Positions 33,370 through 41,050 of a stretch of 64,000 bases of DNA are shown in pieces. Source of the stretch: Streptacidiphilus jiangxiensis (GTDB taxonomy: Bacteria > Actinomycetota > Actinomycetes > Streptomycetales > Streptomycetaceae); assembly GCF_900109465.1 (NCBI RefSeq), contig NZ_FOAZ01000019.1:124001-188000 (forward strand), read 5' to 3'. The notes beneath the pieces were generated by a model. It saw only the letters and a program-made list of their open reading frames with translations. It was not told the DNA's origin and made no database searches. The position numbers and the translations under genes are program-made. How positions within the stretch are numbered: the first letter of the stretch is position 1; each line of letters starts with the position of its first letter.

Positions 33370-33400
33370 AAACACCGTTCATCACGAGAAGGAGCCTTCA

Positions 33401-33643
33401 ATGGCCACCCAGGAAGAGATCCTCGAAGGTCTCGCGGAGATCGTCAACGAGATCGCCGGGATCCCGACCGAGGACGTTCAGCTCGACAAGTCCTTCACGG
33501 ACGACCTCGACGTCGACTCGCTGTCCATGGTCGAGGTCGTCGTCGCCGCCGAGGAGCGCTTCGACGTCAAGATCCCGGACGACGAGGTCAAGAACCTGAA
33601 GACGGTCGGCGACGCGGTGAACTACATCGTCGCCAACTCCTGA
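33401..33643 (+). CDS. acpP: acyl carrier protein of fatty-acid synthase
   Basis: This 80-residue acidic four-helix protein carries the 4'-phosphopantetheine on S40 in DDLDVDSLSMVEVV. Length, position in the cluster and the helix II sequence fit the primary fatty-acid ACP rather than a polyketide ACP. AAGGAG at about 33390 is the ribosome-binding site. A 103-bp gap with an imperfect hairpin (about 33659-33691) separates it from fabF and may tune expression between the two. Confidence 0.95.
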   Translation: MATQEEILEGLAEIVNEIAGIPTEDVQLDKSFTDDLDVDSLSMVEVVVAAEERFDVKIPDDEVKNLKTVGDAVNYIVANS

Positions 33644-33746
33644 GCGACCGCTCGCTCCCGGGGGACGCCGTCGTCCGGCGGTGTCCCCCGACCCCCAAGT
33701 TCCACCGGGTTTCCATGCCCGGACTTCCCTGCCAGGAGACACAGCA

Positions 33747-35015
33747 GTGACCAGCGACAGCCGCACCGTGGTCGTCACCGGGATCGGCGCCTTCACGCCG
33801 CTCGGCGCCGACGCCGCGTCCACCTGGGAGGGCCTGGTGGCGGGCCGCTCCGGCGTCTCGCTCCTCGAAGAGGAGTGGGCCGAGGACCTTCCGGTCCGCA
33901 TCGCCGCCCGCACCGCGGTCGACCCGGGCGAGGTGCTGCCCCGTCCGCTCGCCCGCAAGCTCGACCGCTCGGCGCAGTTCGCCGTGATCGCCGCGCGCGA
34001 GGCCTGGGCCGACGCCGGCTTCACCGCCTCCGCCACCGAGGAGGGCTCCCCCGTCGCCCCCGAGCGCCTGGGCGCGGTCGTCGCCTCCGGCATCGGCGGC
34101 GTGACCACCCTGCTCGACCAGTACGACGTGCTGAAGGAGAAGGGCGTCCGCCGCGTCTCCCCGCACACCGTGCCGATGCTCATGCCGAACTCCCCCGCCG
34201 CCAACGTCGGCCTGGAGGTCGGCGCCCGTGCAGGCGTGCACACCCCCGTCTCCGCCTGCGCGTCGGGCGCCGAGGCCATCGGCTACGCGATCGAGATGAT
34301 CCGCACCGGCCGCGCCGACGTCGTCGTCGCCGGCGGCACCGAGGCCGCGATCCACCCGCTGCCGATCGTCGCCTTCGCGAACATGATGGCGATGTCCAAG
34401 AACAACGAGCACCCGCAGGAGGCGTCGCGCCCCTACGACAAGGCTCGTGACGGCTTCGTCCTCGGCGAGGGCGCCGGCGTCGTGGTGCTGGAGTCCGCGG
34501 AGCACGCCGCCGCGCGCGGTGCCCGCGTCTACTGCGAGGCCGTCGGCCAGGGTCTGTCCTCCGACGCCCACCACATCGCCCAGCCGGAGCCGACCGGCTC
34601 GGGCGTGGCCCGCGCGATCGCCCAGCTGCTGGAGTCCTCCGACGTGGACCCGGCCGAGATCGTGCACGTCAACGCGCACGCCACGTCCACCCCGCAGGGC
34701 GACACCGCCGAGATCAAGGCGCTGCGCCGGGTCCTGGGCGACCACCTGGACCACATCGCGATCTCCGCGACCAAGTCCATGACCGGCCACCTCCTCGGCG
34801 GCGCGGGCGGCATCGAGACCGTCGCGACGGTCCTCGCCCTGCACCACCGGGTGGCCCCGCCGACCATCAACGTCGACGACCTCGACCCCGAGGTCGACGC
34901 CGACATCGTCATCGGCGAGCCCCGAGCCCTCCCGGCCGAGGGCCGTCTGACGGCGCTGAACAACTCCTTCGGCTTCGGCGGCCACAACGTCGTCCTGGCC
35001 TTCCGCACGGTCTGA
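33747..35015 (+). CDS. fabF: 3-oxoacyl-ACP synthase II
   Basis: This 422-residue elongating ketosynthase has catalytic C171 (PVSACASGAEA), H311 (HVNAHATSTPQGD) and H348 (SMTGHLLGGAGG). It extends acyl-ACP with malonyl-ACP. The start is GTG at 33747 behind CAGGAGA, giving MTSDSRTVVVTGIGAFTPLG, the usual N-terminus. It is the last gene of the operon. The fabG and fabI genes are not here, as in other streptomycetes. A perfect palindromic repeat acts as its likely terminator. Confidence 0.95.
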   Translation: MTSDSRTVVVTGIGAFTPLGADAASTWEGLVAGRSGVSLLEEEWAEDLPVRIAARTAVDPGEVLPRPLARKLDRSAQFAVIAAREAWADAGFTASATEEGSPVAPERLGAVVASGIGGVTTLLDQYDVLKEKGVRRVSPHTVPMLMPNSPAANVGLEVGARAGVHTPVSACASGAEAIGYAIEMIRTGRADVVVAGGTEAAIHPLPIVAFANMMAMSKNNEHPQEASRPYDKARDGFVLGEGAGVVVLESAEHAAARGARVYCEAVGQGLSSDAHHIAQPEPTGSGVARAIAQLLESSDVDPAEIVHVNAHATSTPQGDTAEIKALRRVLGDHLDHIAISATKSMTGHLLGGAGGIETVATVLALHHRVAPPTINVDDLDPEVDADIVIGEPRALPAEGRLTALNNSFGFGGHNVVLAFRTV

Positions 35016-35031
35016 CAACTGCGGCATCCCC

Positions 35032-35068
35032 AGGGGCGCGGCGAACCCGAGTGGTTCGCCGCGCCCCT
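35032..35068. repeat. palindromic intergenic repeat, copy 2 (short); fabF terminator
   Basis: AGGGGCGCGGCGAACC (35032-35047) and GGTTCGCCGCGCCCCT (35053-35068) form a perfect 16-bp stem around CGAGT, 17 bp after the fabF stop and between convergent genes. The outer word is shared with the CAGGGGCGCG repeat family. It is very likely a bidirectional terminator. Confidence 0.85.
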
Positions 35069-35082
35069 CATGCCGTCCGGTG

Positions 35083-35565
35083 TCATGCCGTCCGGCGCAC
35101 CCGGCCGGGATCAAGGTGCAGTTCGTACGGGGTGTAGCACTCGCTGACCTGCGTGCCCACCTCGGCCCCGCACCCGGGGCAGAAACGGTTCATGCCCTCG
35201 GTGCCGCGCAGTCCGCAGCATCCGGCATCGCGGTAGTCCGGGTCGGGGCGCAGTTCCGGGGCGTCGTCGGGATGGATCACGACGGTGTCACGAGGGCCCG
35301 CGGAGACGAGGAACCCGTCGCCGTCGGGGTCGGTCATGCACGGCCCGCCGGGGTACGCGGCCACGCAGTCGTCCGTCGGCGCGAAGGGCGCGCCCCAGGG
35401 CTCGGGTTGCACGGCGAAGTATCCGGCCGGGACCGTCGAGGGCGCCCTGCGGAGCCCGTCGGCCTGGACCCGGCCGTCGAATTCAGGAAAAGCCGGCAGA
35501 CGGGGCAGTTCGGCCAGGTCGTTCGTCAGCGCGGTCGCACAGGTGGTGCAGTGAAAAACGGTCAC
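35083..35565 (-). CDS. hypothetical zinc-ribbon-like protein
   Basis: This 160-residue protein opens with FHCTTCAT (C-x2-C) and ends with GCCGLRGTEGMNRFCPGC plus a final EC, giving seven or more cysteines that look like one or two zinc sites. The middle is Pro/Asp-rich with GPRDTVVIHPDDAPEL. I know similar hypothetical proteins from Streptomyces but no function. It is convergent with fabF and divergent from the TetR gene, 130 bp away. G+C-rich codon use supports a real gene. The ATG at 35565 is the first sensible start. Confidence 0.65.
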   Translation of the reverse strand: MTVFHCTTCATALTNDLAELPRLPAFPEFDGRVQADGLRRAPSTVPAGYFAVQPEPWGAPFAPTDDCVAAYPGGPCMTDPDGDGFLVSAGPRDTVVIHPDDAPELRPDPDYRDAGCCGLRGTEGMNRFCPGCGAEVGTQVSECYTPYELHLDPGRVRRTA

Positions 35566-35658
35566 CGGTCCTTCCTACCGATCGGTTCCGGTCCGGCCAA
35601 ACGAATATCGGGTTCACCCGAGTGGCTTGTGGGCCGGGCGGACGAGGTCTACATTCGT

Positions 35659-35678
35659 TTTTGAGCGAGTGCTCAAAA
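35659..35678. promoter_or_regulatory. TetR operator, perfect inverted repeat
   Basis: TTTTGAGC (35659-35666) and GCTCAAAA (35671-35678) are exact reverse complements around GAGT, ending 16 bp before the TetR start codon. The A/T-rich arms stand out strongly here. It fits an autoregulatory site overlapping the promoter or leader. Confidence 0.72.
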
Positions 35679-35694
35679 CGGGGGTGGTGCAGGC

Positions 35695-36279
35695 ATGGCC
35701 ACGGCGGAGACGCGGGACGCGCTGGTCGCCGGAGCGATCGCGACCTTGCGGGAGAAGGGCCACGCCCACGCCAGCGCACGCGAGATCGCCGCGCGGGCCG
35801 GCTGCAACCAGGCGCTGATCTTCTATCACTTCGGGTCCGTCGAGCGGCTGCTGCTCGCCGCCCTCGACCGCGTCGCGGAGCTGCGGCGGGAGCGCTACCA
35901 GGGGCTCGTGGACGAGAGCCGGTCACTCAAGGAGCTGGTCGCCGCCGCCCGGACGGTCTTCGAGGAGGACCTCGAGCTCGGCCACACCGCCGTGCTCGTG
36001 GAGATGATCGCCGCGGCTCAGGCGAACGCCGCCCTGCGGCCCGAGGTGGCGGAGCGGCTGCGTCCCTGGCGCGGCTTCGCCGCGGACGCATTGCGCGGGA
36101 CGCCCGCCGCACGGCTCGGGTCACCGGACGAGCTCGCACACGGGGTCGTCGCGCTCTATCTCGGCCTGGAGCTGTTGGCCGTGCTCGACGAGGACCCCAC
36201 CCCGGCGCTCGCGCTCTTCGCGCGCGCCGACTCGCTCGCATCCCTTCTCGACCTGATTCCACGACGGAGGCGGTCATGA
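35695..36279 (+). CDS. TetR/AcrR-family regulator
   Basis: This 194-residue repressor-type protein has an N-terminal helix-turn-helix (residues ~8-52) including IAARAGCNQALIFYHFGSVERLLLAALD. The helical ligand-binding domain shows no motif naming a ligand. The stop codon overlaps the start of the next gene (ATGA), so the membrane protein is co-transcribed and is the most likely controlled function. A perfect 20-bp operator-like repeat lies just upstream. Confidence 0.9.
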   Translation: MATAETRDALVAGAIATLREKGHAHASAREIAARAGCNQALIFYHFGSVERLLLAALDRVAELRRERYQGLVDESRSLKELVAAARTVFEEDLELGHTAVLVEMIAAAQANAALRPEVAERLRPWRGFAADALRGTPAARLGSPDELAHGVVALYLGLELLAVLDEDPTPALALFARADSLASLLDLIPRRRRS

Positions 36280-36689
36280 GGCACGGTCGGCTGCACGGTT
36301 GGCAATGGTTCCTGGCCTGGGCGGCGGTCGGCGGCGGCGGGGTGACCGCGCTGCTGACCGTCCTCACGGTCGGGCCCTACGTGGCGGTGCTGACGCTCGG
36401 CGGCGCCGTCCTGCTCGGCCGGACACGGCGCTCGCACACCGGCCTGCCGGGGCTGATCGCCGGGGCGGGGGTGCTGCCGCTGGTGATCGCCTGGCTGAAC
36501 CGGTCGGGGCCGGGGAACGTCTGCACGCCCGGGGAGTGCACCGAGGAGTGGAGCCCGTGGCCGTGGCTCGGCGCCGGCGTCGTGCTGATCGCGGTCGGCA
36601 CCGCGGTCTGGGTCGCGGCGACGCAACGGGCCCGGCAGGGGACGAACTCCCCTGCCGGGCCCGGCTGGAACCGACCTGCCGATCGCTGA
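36276..36689 (+). CDS. small membrane protein coupled to TetR
   Basis: This 137-residue protein has three to four transmembrane helices, about 10-30 (FLAWAAVGGGGVTALLTVLTV), 32-47, 55-72 (GLIAGAGVLPLVIAWLN) and 92-112 (WLGAGVVLIAVGTAVWVAA). A short extracytoplasmic loop holds two cysteines (NVCTPGECTEEW), a possible disulfide. The start overlaps the TetR stop. The last ~20 codons run through a perfect hairpin, so the coding end and the terminator overlap. No family is recognised. Confidence 0.7.
   Translation: MRHGRLHGWQWFLAWAAVGGGGVTALLTVLTVGPYVAVLTLGGAVLLGRTRRSHTGLPGLIAGAGVLPLVIAWLNRSGPGNVCTPGECTEEWSPWPWLGAGVVLIAVGTAVWVAATQRARQGTNSPAGPGWNRPADR
36627..36663 (+). terminator. hairpin inside the 3' end of the membrane-protein gene
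   Basis: CGGGCCCGGCAGGGG (36627-36641) and CCCCTGCCGGGCCCG (36649-36663) form a perfect 15-bp stem around ACGAACT. It lies within the last codons of the upstream gene and just before the convergent S53 peptidase stop, so it could terminate both transcripts. Confidence 0.7.
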
Positions 36690-38729
36690 CTACGGAAGGA
36701 ACGACCGCAGGTAGGCCGTCGTCGGCGAACCGACGCCGGTGGCGTCGTCGAAGCCGCGGGTGGCCTGCAGGCTGGTGTCCTCACCGAAGGCGGCGAGGCG
36801 GATCTTGAGCTGGCCGCCGATGACGCCGAAGTCGGCCACGTTGCTCAGCGGAGCCTGGTGGTGAAGGGCGCGCTCGTTGACCACGTCACGGAAGACACCG
36901 AGACGGGCGCGGAGGTAGATCTCCGGGTTGGCAAAGCCGATCGCCTGGCCCTGGGCCTGGATCGCGTCGGCCTGGACGGCGGAGAACTCCGGCGCGGCAA
37001 CGCTGGTGCCGCCGACGCCGCCCTCGCTGTAGACACCGGCGGTGGTCTGACCGACCAGCACCGAGGTGTACAGGTCGCCGTTCATGGCGACGTCCGGGGT
37101 CACCCGCTGCGCGGTCTTGCTGTGCTGACCGGTCATCAGCGTGTGCGACAGCGCGTTGGGGACGACACCCTTCTGGTAGAAGGGCTGGGCGAAGTCCTCG
37201 GACGTGCCGCCGCCACCACCGAAGTAGAACTGGCCGGGGAACGGGTTCCAGGACTTGCCGTCGGTCGAGAGGACCGAACGCAGGGTGCCCATGGAGGTCT
37301 CGAACCCGTACGTGCCGCTCTTGTCCTTCAGGCCCAGCGCGGTGCCACCCACGTCGGTGACCCACGCCGAGGAGGACGGGTAGTCGACCTGGGCGCGCGG
37401 GGTGTCCGTCTGGCAGTTGACGCCGGTGGCCGCGGCCTTCGGGGACTCGTCGCCGCAGTCGCCCGAGGAGAAGTCGAAGCTGATGCCCTCGATGGCGCCC
37501 TGCTGGAAGATCGTCTCGTACGCGGCGATCTGCGCCTTCGCCATGTCGCCCTGGTCGGTGGTGTGCATGATCTCGCTCCAGGAGTTGGAGACGACATCCG
37601 CCAGGTGGTGGTCGACGATGTTGGCGAGCGCGGCCGACAGGTCGCTGTCGTTGCAGGAGTTGGCACCGACGTAGACGACGTTGGCGTCCGGGGCCAGCCC
37701 GTGCACCATCTCGACGTCGAGCGACTCCTCGCCGGCCCAGCCGGCGGGACCACCGCAGGCCTTCTGGCTGTTCCAGTTCGCGGGCGTGACGACCTCGCGG
37801 TACTGGCCCTTGCGGAACGCCTTGTCACCGTGCGCGGTGGCGAAGTGGTTGGCGTCGGCCAGCATCGTCGGGGAGCCGTAGGCGTCGACGATGGCGACGG
37901 TGGCGCCCTTGCCCGTGAGGTGCGTGGCGCTGATGCCGTAGGCCTTGCGCAGCTGGGACGGGACGAAGGAGCACTGGTCGAACGGGACGGCACCCTTGGT
38001 GTAGCCCTGGGGAGCGCCCTTGGCCGTCTTCTGGCCCCAGTAGTCCGAGCAGGTCGCGGTGGTGGGCAGGCCACCACCGGTCTTGCTGCCGGGGGCGGCG
38101 ATGGTGTTGTTCACCGTCACCGAGTCGGGCTTGGCGTGGCTGCCGAGCGTGGAGCTCAGGTCGGCGACACCGAGGACGTACGGGGCGACGTCGGCGGGGA
38201 TCACCACGTCGGCGGCCGGGGCGTGCGCCTGCTGGCCGGCCACGCGGTACTCGTGGATGGTGGTGCCGAAGGCCTTGGCCATCTGGGCGCTGGTGCCCGA
38301 GACGCTGATGGCGTGCCAGCTGCTGCTCTCGACGGACAGGCCGGCACCCTTGAGCCAGGCGTTGACCTTGGCGACCGAGGCGTCGGTCGGGCCGAACTGG
38401 CTGCGGACGAAGGCCGCGCTCTGGAACTTGCGGTACTGCGGGCTGGACGGGTCGGAGACCGCCTGGGCGTAGGCGGCCAGACCGGCCGAGTCGCGCATGG
38501 CGAGGTACACCGTGCCGGTGAACGTCGCCGCGGCGGGCGCGGTGCCCTGGTCGGCGGTGTGGGTGGCCCAGGCGGGGTGGCTGCCGGCGACCGCCTTGGC
38601 GACGGGGGCGGGCGCACTGGCCTGGGAAGGAGCAGCGAGAGCCAGCGAACCGGAGGCCAGCGCGAGCGACGCGGTGGCGATGGTGGCTATCCGGGCGCGG
38701 CTGACGCGGGAGCTGTTGTTGCGGGTGAT
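36690..38729 (-). CDS. secreted S53 (sedolisin/kumamolisin-like) peptidase; probable non-standard start
   Basis: This exported ~680-residue serine-carboxyl peptidase has an N-terminal activation domain (SSPQYRKFQSAAFVRSQFGP to VLGVADLSSTLGS) and an S53 catalytic domain. Glu and Asp lie in GEESLDVEMVHG, the oxyanion Asp in FSSGDCGDES, and Ser in GGVGGTSVAAPEF. Sedolisins act at acid pH. The first ATG/GTG/TTG in frame is the GTG at 38508-38510 (VYLAMRDS), which would give 606 residues without a signal peptide. Upstream, the same frame encodes a basic stretch (TRNNSSRVSRAR), a hydrophobic core (ATIATASLALASGSLALAAP) and an Ala-x-Ala cleavage region. This is preceded by GGGAG and then ATC at 38727-38729, exactly where ATG is expected. 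A stop closes the frame at 38754-38756. I therefore propose initiation at ATC, or a start-codon mutation. Confidence 0.8.
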   Translation of the reverse strand: MTRNNSSRVSRARIATIATASLALASGSLALAAPSQASAPAPVAKAVAGSHPAWATHTADQGTAPAAATFTGTVYLAMRDSAGLAAYAQAVSDPSSPQYRKFQSAAFVRSQFGPTDASVAKVNAWLKGAGLSVESSSWHAISVSGTSAQMAKAFGTTIHEYRVAGQQAHAPAADVVIPADVAPYVLGVADLSSTLGSHAKPDSVTVNNTIAAPGSKTGGGLPTTATCSDYWGQKTAKGAPQGYTKGAVPFDQCSFVPSQLRKAYGISATHLTGKGATVAIVDAYGSPTMLADANHFATAHGDKAFRKGQYREVVTPANWNSQKACGGPAGWAGEESLDVEMVHGLAPDANVVYVGANSCNDSDLSAALANIVDHHLADVVSNSWSEIMHTTDQGDMAKAQIAAYETIFQQGAIEGISFDFSSGDCGDESPKAAATGVNCQTDTPRAQVDYPSSSAWVTDVGGTALGLKDKSGTYGFETSMGTLRSVLSTDGKSWNPFPGQFYFGGGGGTSEDFAQPFYQKGVVPNALSHTLMTGQHSKTAQRVTPDVAMNGDLYTSVLVGQTTAGVYSEGGVGGTSVAAPEFSAVQADAIQAQGQAIGFANPEIYLRARLGVFRDVVNERALHHQAPLSNVADFGVIGGQLKIRLAAFGEDTSLQATRGFDDATGVGSPTTAYLRSFLP

Positions 38730-39105
38730 GACGACTCCCAGAGTGAAGGTCCGTCAGATGACGAGGGGAGCGGCAACAGATGTTCGAAGGCCCCCGGCGG
38801 GATGTCTATCGGGATCGCGTTTTCTCGCACAACGGCCGACTGGGGGTTGACTTCACAGCCGACGCACATCTGACACCACGCAGAGGGACTACACCTACGG
38901 GGACCCCCGGCCCACCACGCCCGACTGTCCGCAAGGTGAACATCATGCTCTGAATATCGATCAGTTCCCGGTCGGCGGCTTGGGACATCATGGGCATACC
39001 CGGGCAAGACCACGACCATGACATGGCGTGGATCGCGTGCGAAAGCGCGGCGCGCGCACCCGCACGCACGCCCCCCCGATCGGGGGTCGCCGGATGGCTG
39101 GAGGC
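38730..39105. other. gap upstream of the S53 peptidase
   Basis: These 376 bp between the S53 peptidase leader and the end of the DUF3145 gene should contain the peptidase promoter (reading leftward). I see no convincing -35/-10 pair and no gene. The part around 38780-38860 is A/T-richer than average, which would suit a promoter. Confidence 0.35.
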
Positions 39106-39600
39106 TCAGACCACCTGGTGCAACCAGCGGACCGGGGCGCCCTCGCCGGCGTAGCGGAACGGCTCGAGCTCGTCGTCCCAGGGCTTGCCCAGCAGTCGGG
39201 TGATCTCCGACTCCAACTCGCTCTCGCCCAGTCGGGCACGGAGCAGCGCGGCGCGGAGCCGATCCTCGGGGATCATGATGTCACCGTGGAGGCCGATGAC
39301 GGCATGGAAGATGCCCAGCTCGGGCGTGCTGGAGAAGCGCTCCCCCTCGGTGCCGCCGACCGGCTCGGCGGTGACCTCGAAGCGCAGCAGCTGCCACCCG
39401 CGCAGCGCGGAGGCCAGCCGCGAGGCGGTGTCGGGCGCACCCTGCCAGGACAGCTCGGCACGCCAGGTGCCGGGCGCGGCCGACTGGCGGGTCCAGTCCA
39501 GGCTCACCCGCTGTCCGAGCACGCCGGCAACCGCCCACTCCACATGCGGGCAGAGCGCGCGTGGCGCGGAGTGCACGTAGAGAACTCCACGAGTCGTCAC
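39106..39600 (-). CDS. DUF3145 protein
   Basis: This 164-residue actinobacterial protein matches DUF3145. The start TTRGVLYVHSAPRALCPHVEWAV is diagnostic (given here in part), followed by LSWQGAPDTASRLASALRGW. Then come ELGIFHAVIGLHGDIMIPEDRLR and a C-terminal LGKPWDDELEPFRYAG. It is small and soluble, with no known function, and is normally found near the fab cluster in Streptomyces, as here. I use GTG 39598-39600 because GGAGG lies 5-6 bp upstream and the protein then starts at the conserved point. A longer reading from 39654 would be unusual. Confidence 0.88.
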   Translation of the reverse strand: MTTRGVLYVHSAPRALCPHVEWAVAGVLGQRVSLDWTRQSAAPGTWRAELSWQGAPDTASRLASALRGWQLLRFEVTAEPVGGTEGERFSSTPELGIFHAVIGLHGDIMIPEDRLRAALLRARLGESELESEITRLLGKPWDDELEPFRYAGEGAPVRWLHQVV

Positions 39601-39934
39601 CGGACCTCCAGTGTGGTGCGAGGGGCGCCTTCCCCAGCGTTCTCGCGCCAGCATGGTGACGGTGTGTCCGGTTTGTTGTGCTTGTTCCCGCTATGGGCTG
39701 ACGACTACCCCGCACCGGCTGCGATAAACACACGCGAGACTGGACCCTTGAGCAGAAACGGTACCGCTCCCCCGCCCCGACAGGGCGGCTGTCCAGCACA
39801 ACCACCCGGACGGCACGCCGATCCGCCCGAGTGGTCGCACTCTCACTGACCGATCGTCAGACTTATGGGCCGGTCAGCCCAACCGGCCAGCCCGACCGGC
39901 CAGCCCGACCGGCCAGCCCGAGCGGCCCGCCCGC
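39601..39934. other. gap between oxidoreductase and DUF3145 genes
   Basis: These 334 bp contain the DUF3145 promoter region at the left and a 13-bp tandem repeat at the right (39870-39921). I see no gene. CTGACCGATCGTCAG at 39846-39860 is an imperfect palindrome of unknown meaning. Confidence 0.4.
39870..39921. repeat. 13-bp tandem repeat, four units
   Basis: One variant (CCGGTCAGCCCAA) and three exact copies of CCGGCCAGCCCGA lie at 39870, 39883, 39896 and 39909, ending 14 bp from the oxidoreductase stop codon. On the minus strand this is directly downstream of the gene. It may act as a weak terminator or be simple slippage. Confidence 0.82.
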
Positions 39935-40957
39935 TCAGCCGACGTGAACCAGCATCTTGCCGGTGTTCGCCCCGCGCAGCAGGCCGAGGAAGGCGTCGAC
40001 GGCGTTGTCGAAGCCGTCGACCACCGTCTCCTCGAAGCGCAGCCTGCCATCGCGCAGCCAGCCGCCGACCTCGGTGACGAACTCGCGCTGGAGGTCGTAG
40101 TGGTCGCCGACGAGCATGCCCTGGAGGGTGAGGCGCTTGCCGATCACCGTGGCGAGGTTGCGCGGCGCAGCCGGCGGGGTGGTGTCGTTGTACTGGGCGA
40201 TGGCCCCGCACAGCACCGCGCGGCCGTGCACGTGGAGCGCGCCGATCGCCGCCTCCAGATGCTCGCCGCCGACGTTGTCGAAGTAGACGTCGATGCCCTC
40301 GGGAGCGGCCTTGGCCAGCTGGCCGACCACGTCGCCGTTCTTGTAGTTGAAGGCGGCGTCGAAGCCGTACTCCTCGACCAGCTTGCGGACCTTCTCGTCC
40401 GAGCCGGCGCTGCCGACGACCAGCGAGGCGCCGCGGAGCTTGGCCACCTGTCCGACGACGCTGCCGACAGCCCCCGCGGCGCCGGAGACGAAGACGGCGT
40501 CGCCCTCCTGGAACCGGCCGACCCGCAGCAGACCGGCGTAGGCGGTCAGGCCCGGCATGCCGAGCACGCCGAGGTAGGCCTGGAGCGGTGCCGCGCCCGC
40601 GTCCACCTTGAAGGCCTGGTCGGCGGGCACGTCGGCGTACTCGCGCCAACCGAGCCCGTGCAGCACCGCGTCGCCGGGCTCGAAGCCCTCGGCCGCGGAG
40701 GCGACCACGCGCCCGACCGCGCCGCCGTGCATGGCCTCGCCCAGCGCGTACGGCGGAGCGTAGGACTTGGCGTCGTTCATCCGGCCCCGCATGTAGGGGT
40801 CGACGGAAAGGTACTCGTTGCGAACCAGGATCCGGCCCGGCGCGGGGGCCGTGACGGGGGCCTCGACGAGGGCGAAGTCGGCAGGGGTCGGCCAGCCCTG
40901 CGGGCGGGCGACCAGGTGCCACTCGCGACCGGTGGCGGGAAGGCTCTGCTGGGCCAT
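39935..40957 (-). CDS. NADP-dependent oxidoreductase (MDR, leukotriene-B4-dehydrogenase-like)
   Basis: This 340-residue zinc-free medium-chain dehydrogenase/reductase resembles CurA/YncB-type enone reductases. The N-terminal catalytic fold contains NEYLSVDPYMRGRMND, the family signature. The nucleotide site is AVFVSGAAGAVGSVVGQVAK, and KNGDVVGQLAKAAPEGIDVYFDNVGG follows, then QGMLVGDHYD. It reduces alpha,beta-unsaturated carbonyls in characterised relatives. ATG 40957 is chosen over 40996. It diverges from a MarR gene with a 12-bp palindrome in the 93-bp gap, so it is the likely target of that regulator. Confidence 0.9.
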   Translation of the reverse strand: MAQQSLPATGREWHLVARPQGWPTPADFALVEAPVTAPAPGRILVRNEYLSVDPYMRGRMNDAKSYAPPYALGEAMHGGAVGRVVASAAEGFEPGDAVLHGLGWREYADVPADQAFKVDAGAAPLQAYLGVLGMPGLTAYAGLLRVGRFQEGDAVFVSGAAGAVGSVVGQVAKLRGASLVVGSAGSDEKVRKLVEEYGFDAAFNYKNGDVVGQLAKAAPEGIDVYFDNVGGEHLEAAIGALHVHGRAVLCGAIAQYNDTTPPAAPRNLATVIGKRLTLQGMLVGDHYDLQREFVTEVGGWLRDGRLRFEETVVDGFDNAVDAFLGLLRGANTGKMLVHVG

Positions 40958-41011
40958 GGCGTGATCACTTTCGACGTGGAACGTTGACCTACTCAAGTAA
41001 CGGTGACCGGA

Positions 41012-41023
41012 AAGGTTAACCTT
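41012..41023. promoter_or_regulatory. perfect palindrome AAGGTTAACCTT, candidate MarR operator
   Basis: A 12-bp perfect palindrome lies between the divergent oxidoreductase (start 40957) and MarR (start 41051) genes. A TTGACA on the minus strand overlaps its right edge, and a second short inverted repeat TACT-CA-AGTA lies at about 40990-40999. The A/T content is high for this genome. Confidence 0.55.
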
Positions 41024-41050
41024 GTCAAATATTCAGGTAGCCTGGATGCC

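Noticed and set aside
33659-33691. Terminator between acpP and fabF
   Set aside because: The hairpin has a 3-nt mismatch bulge and the operon clearly continues, so I mention it only as a possible attenuator.
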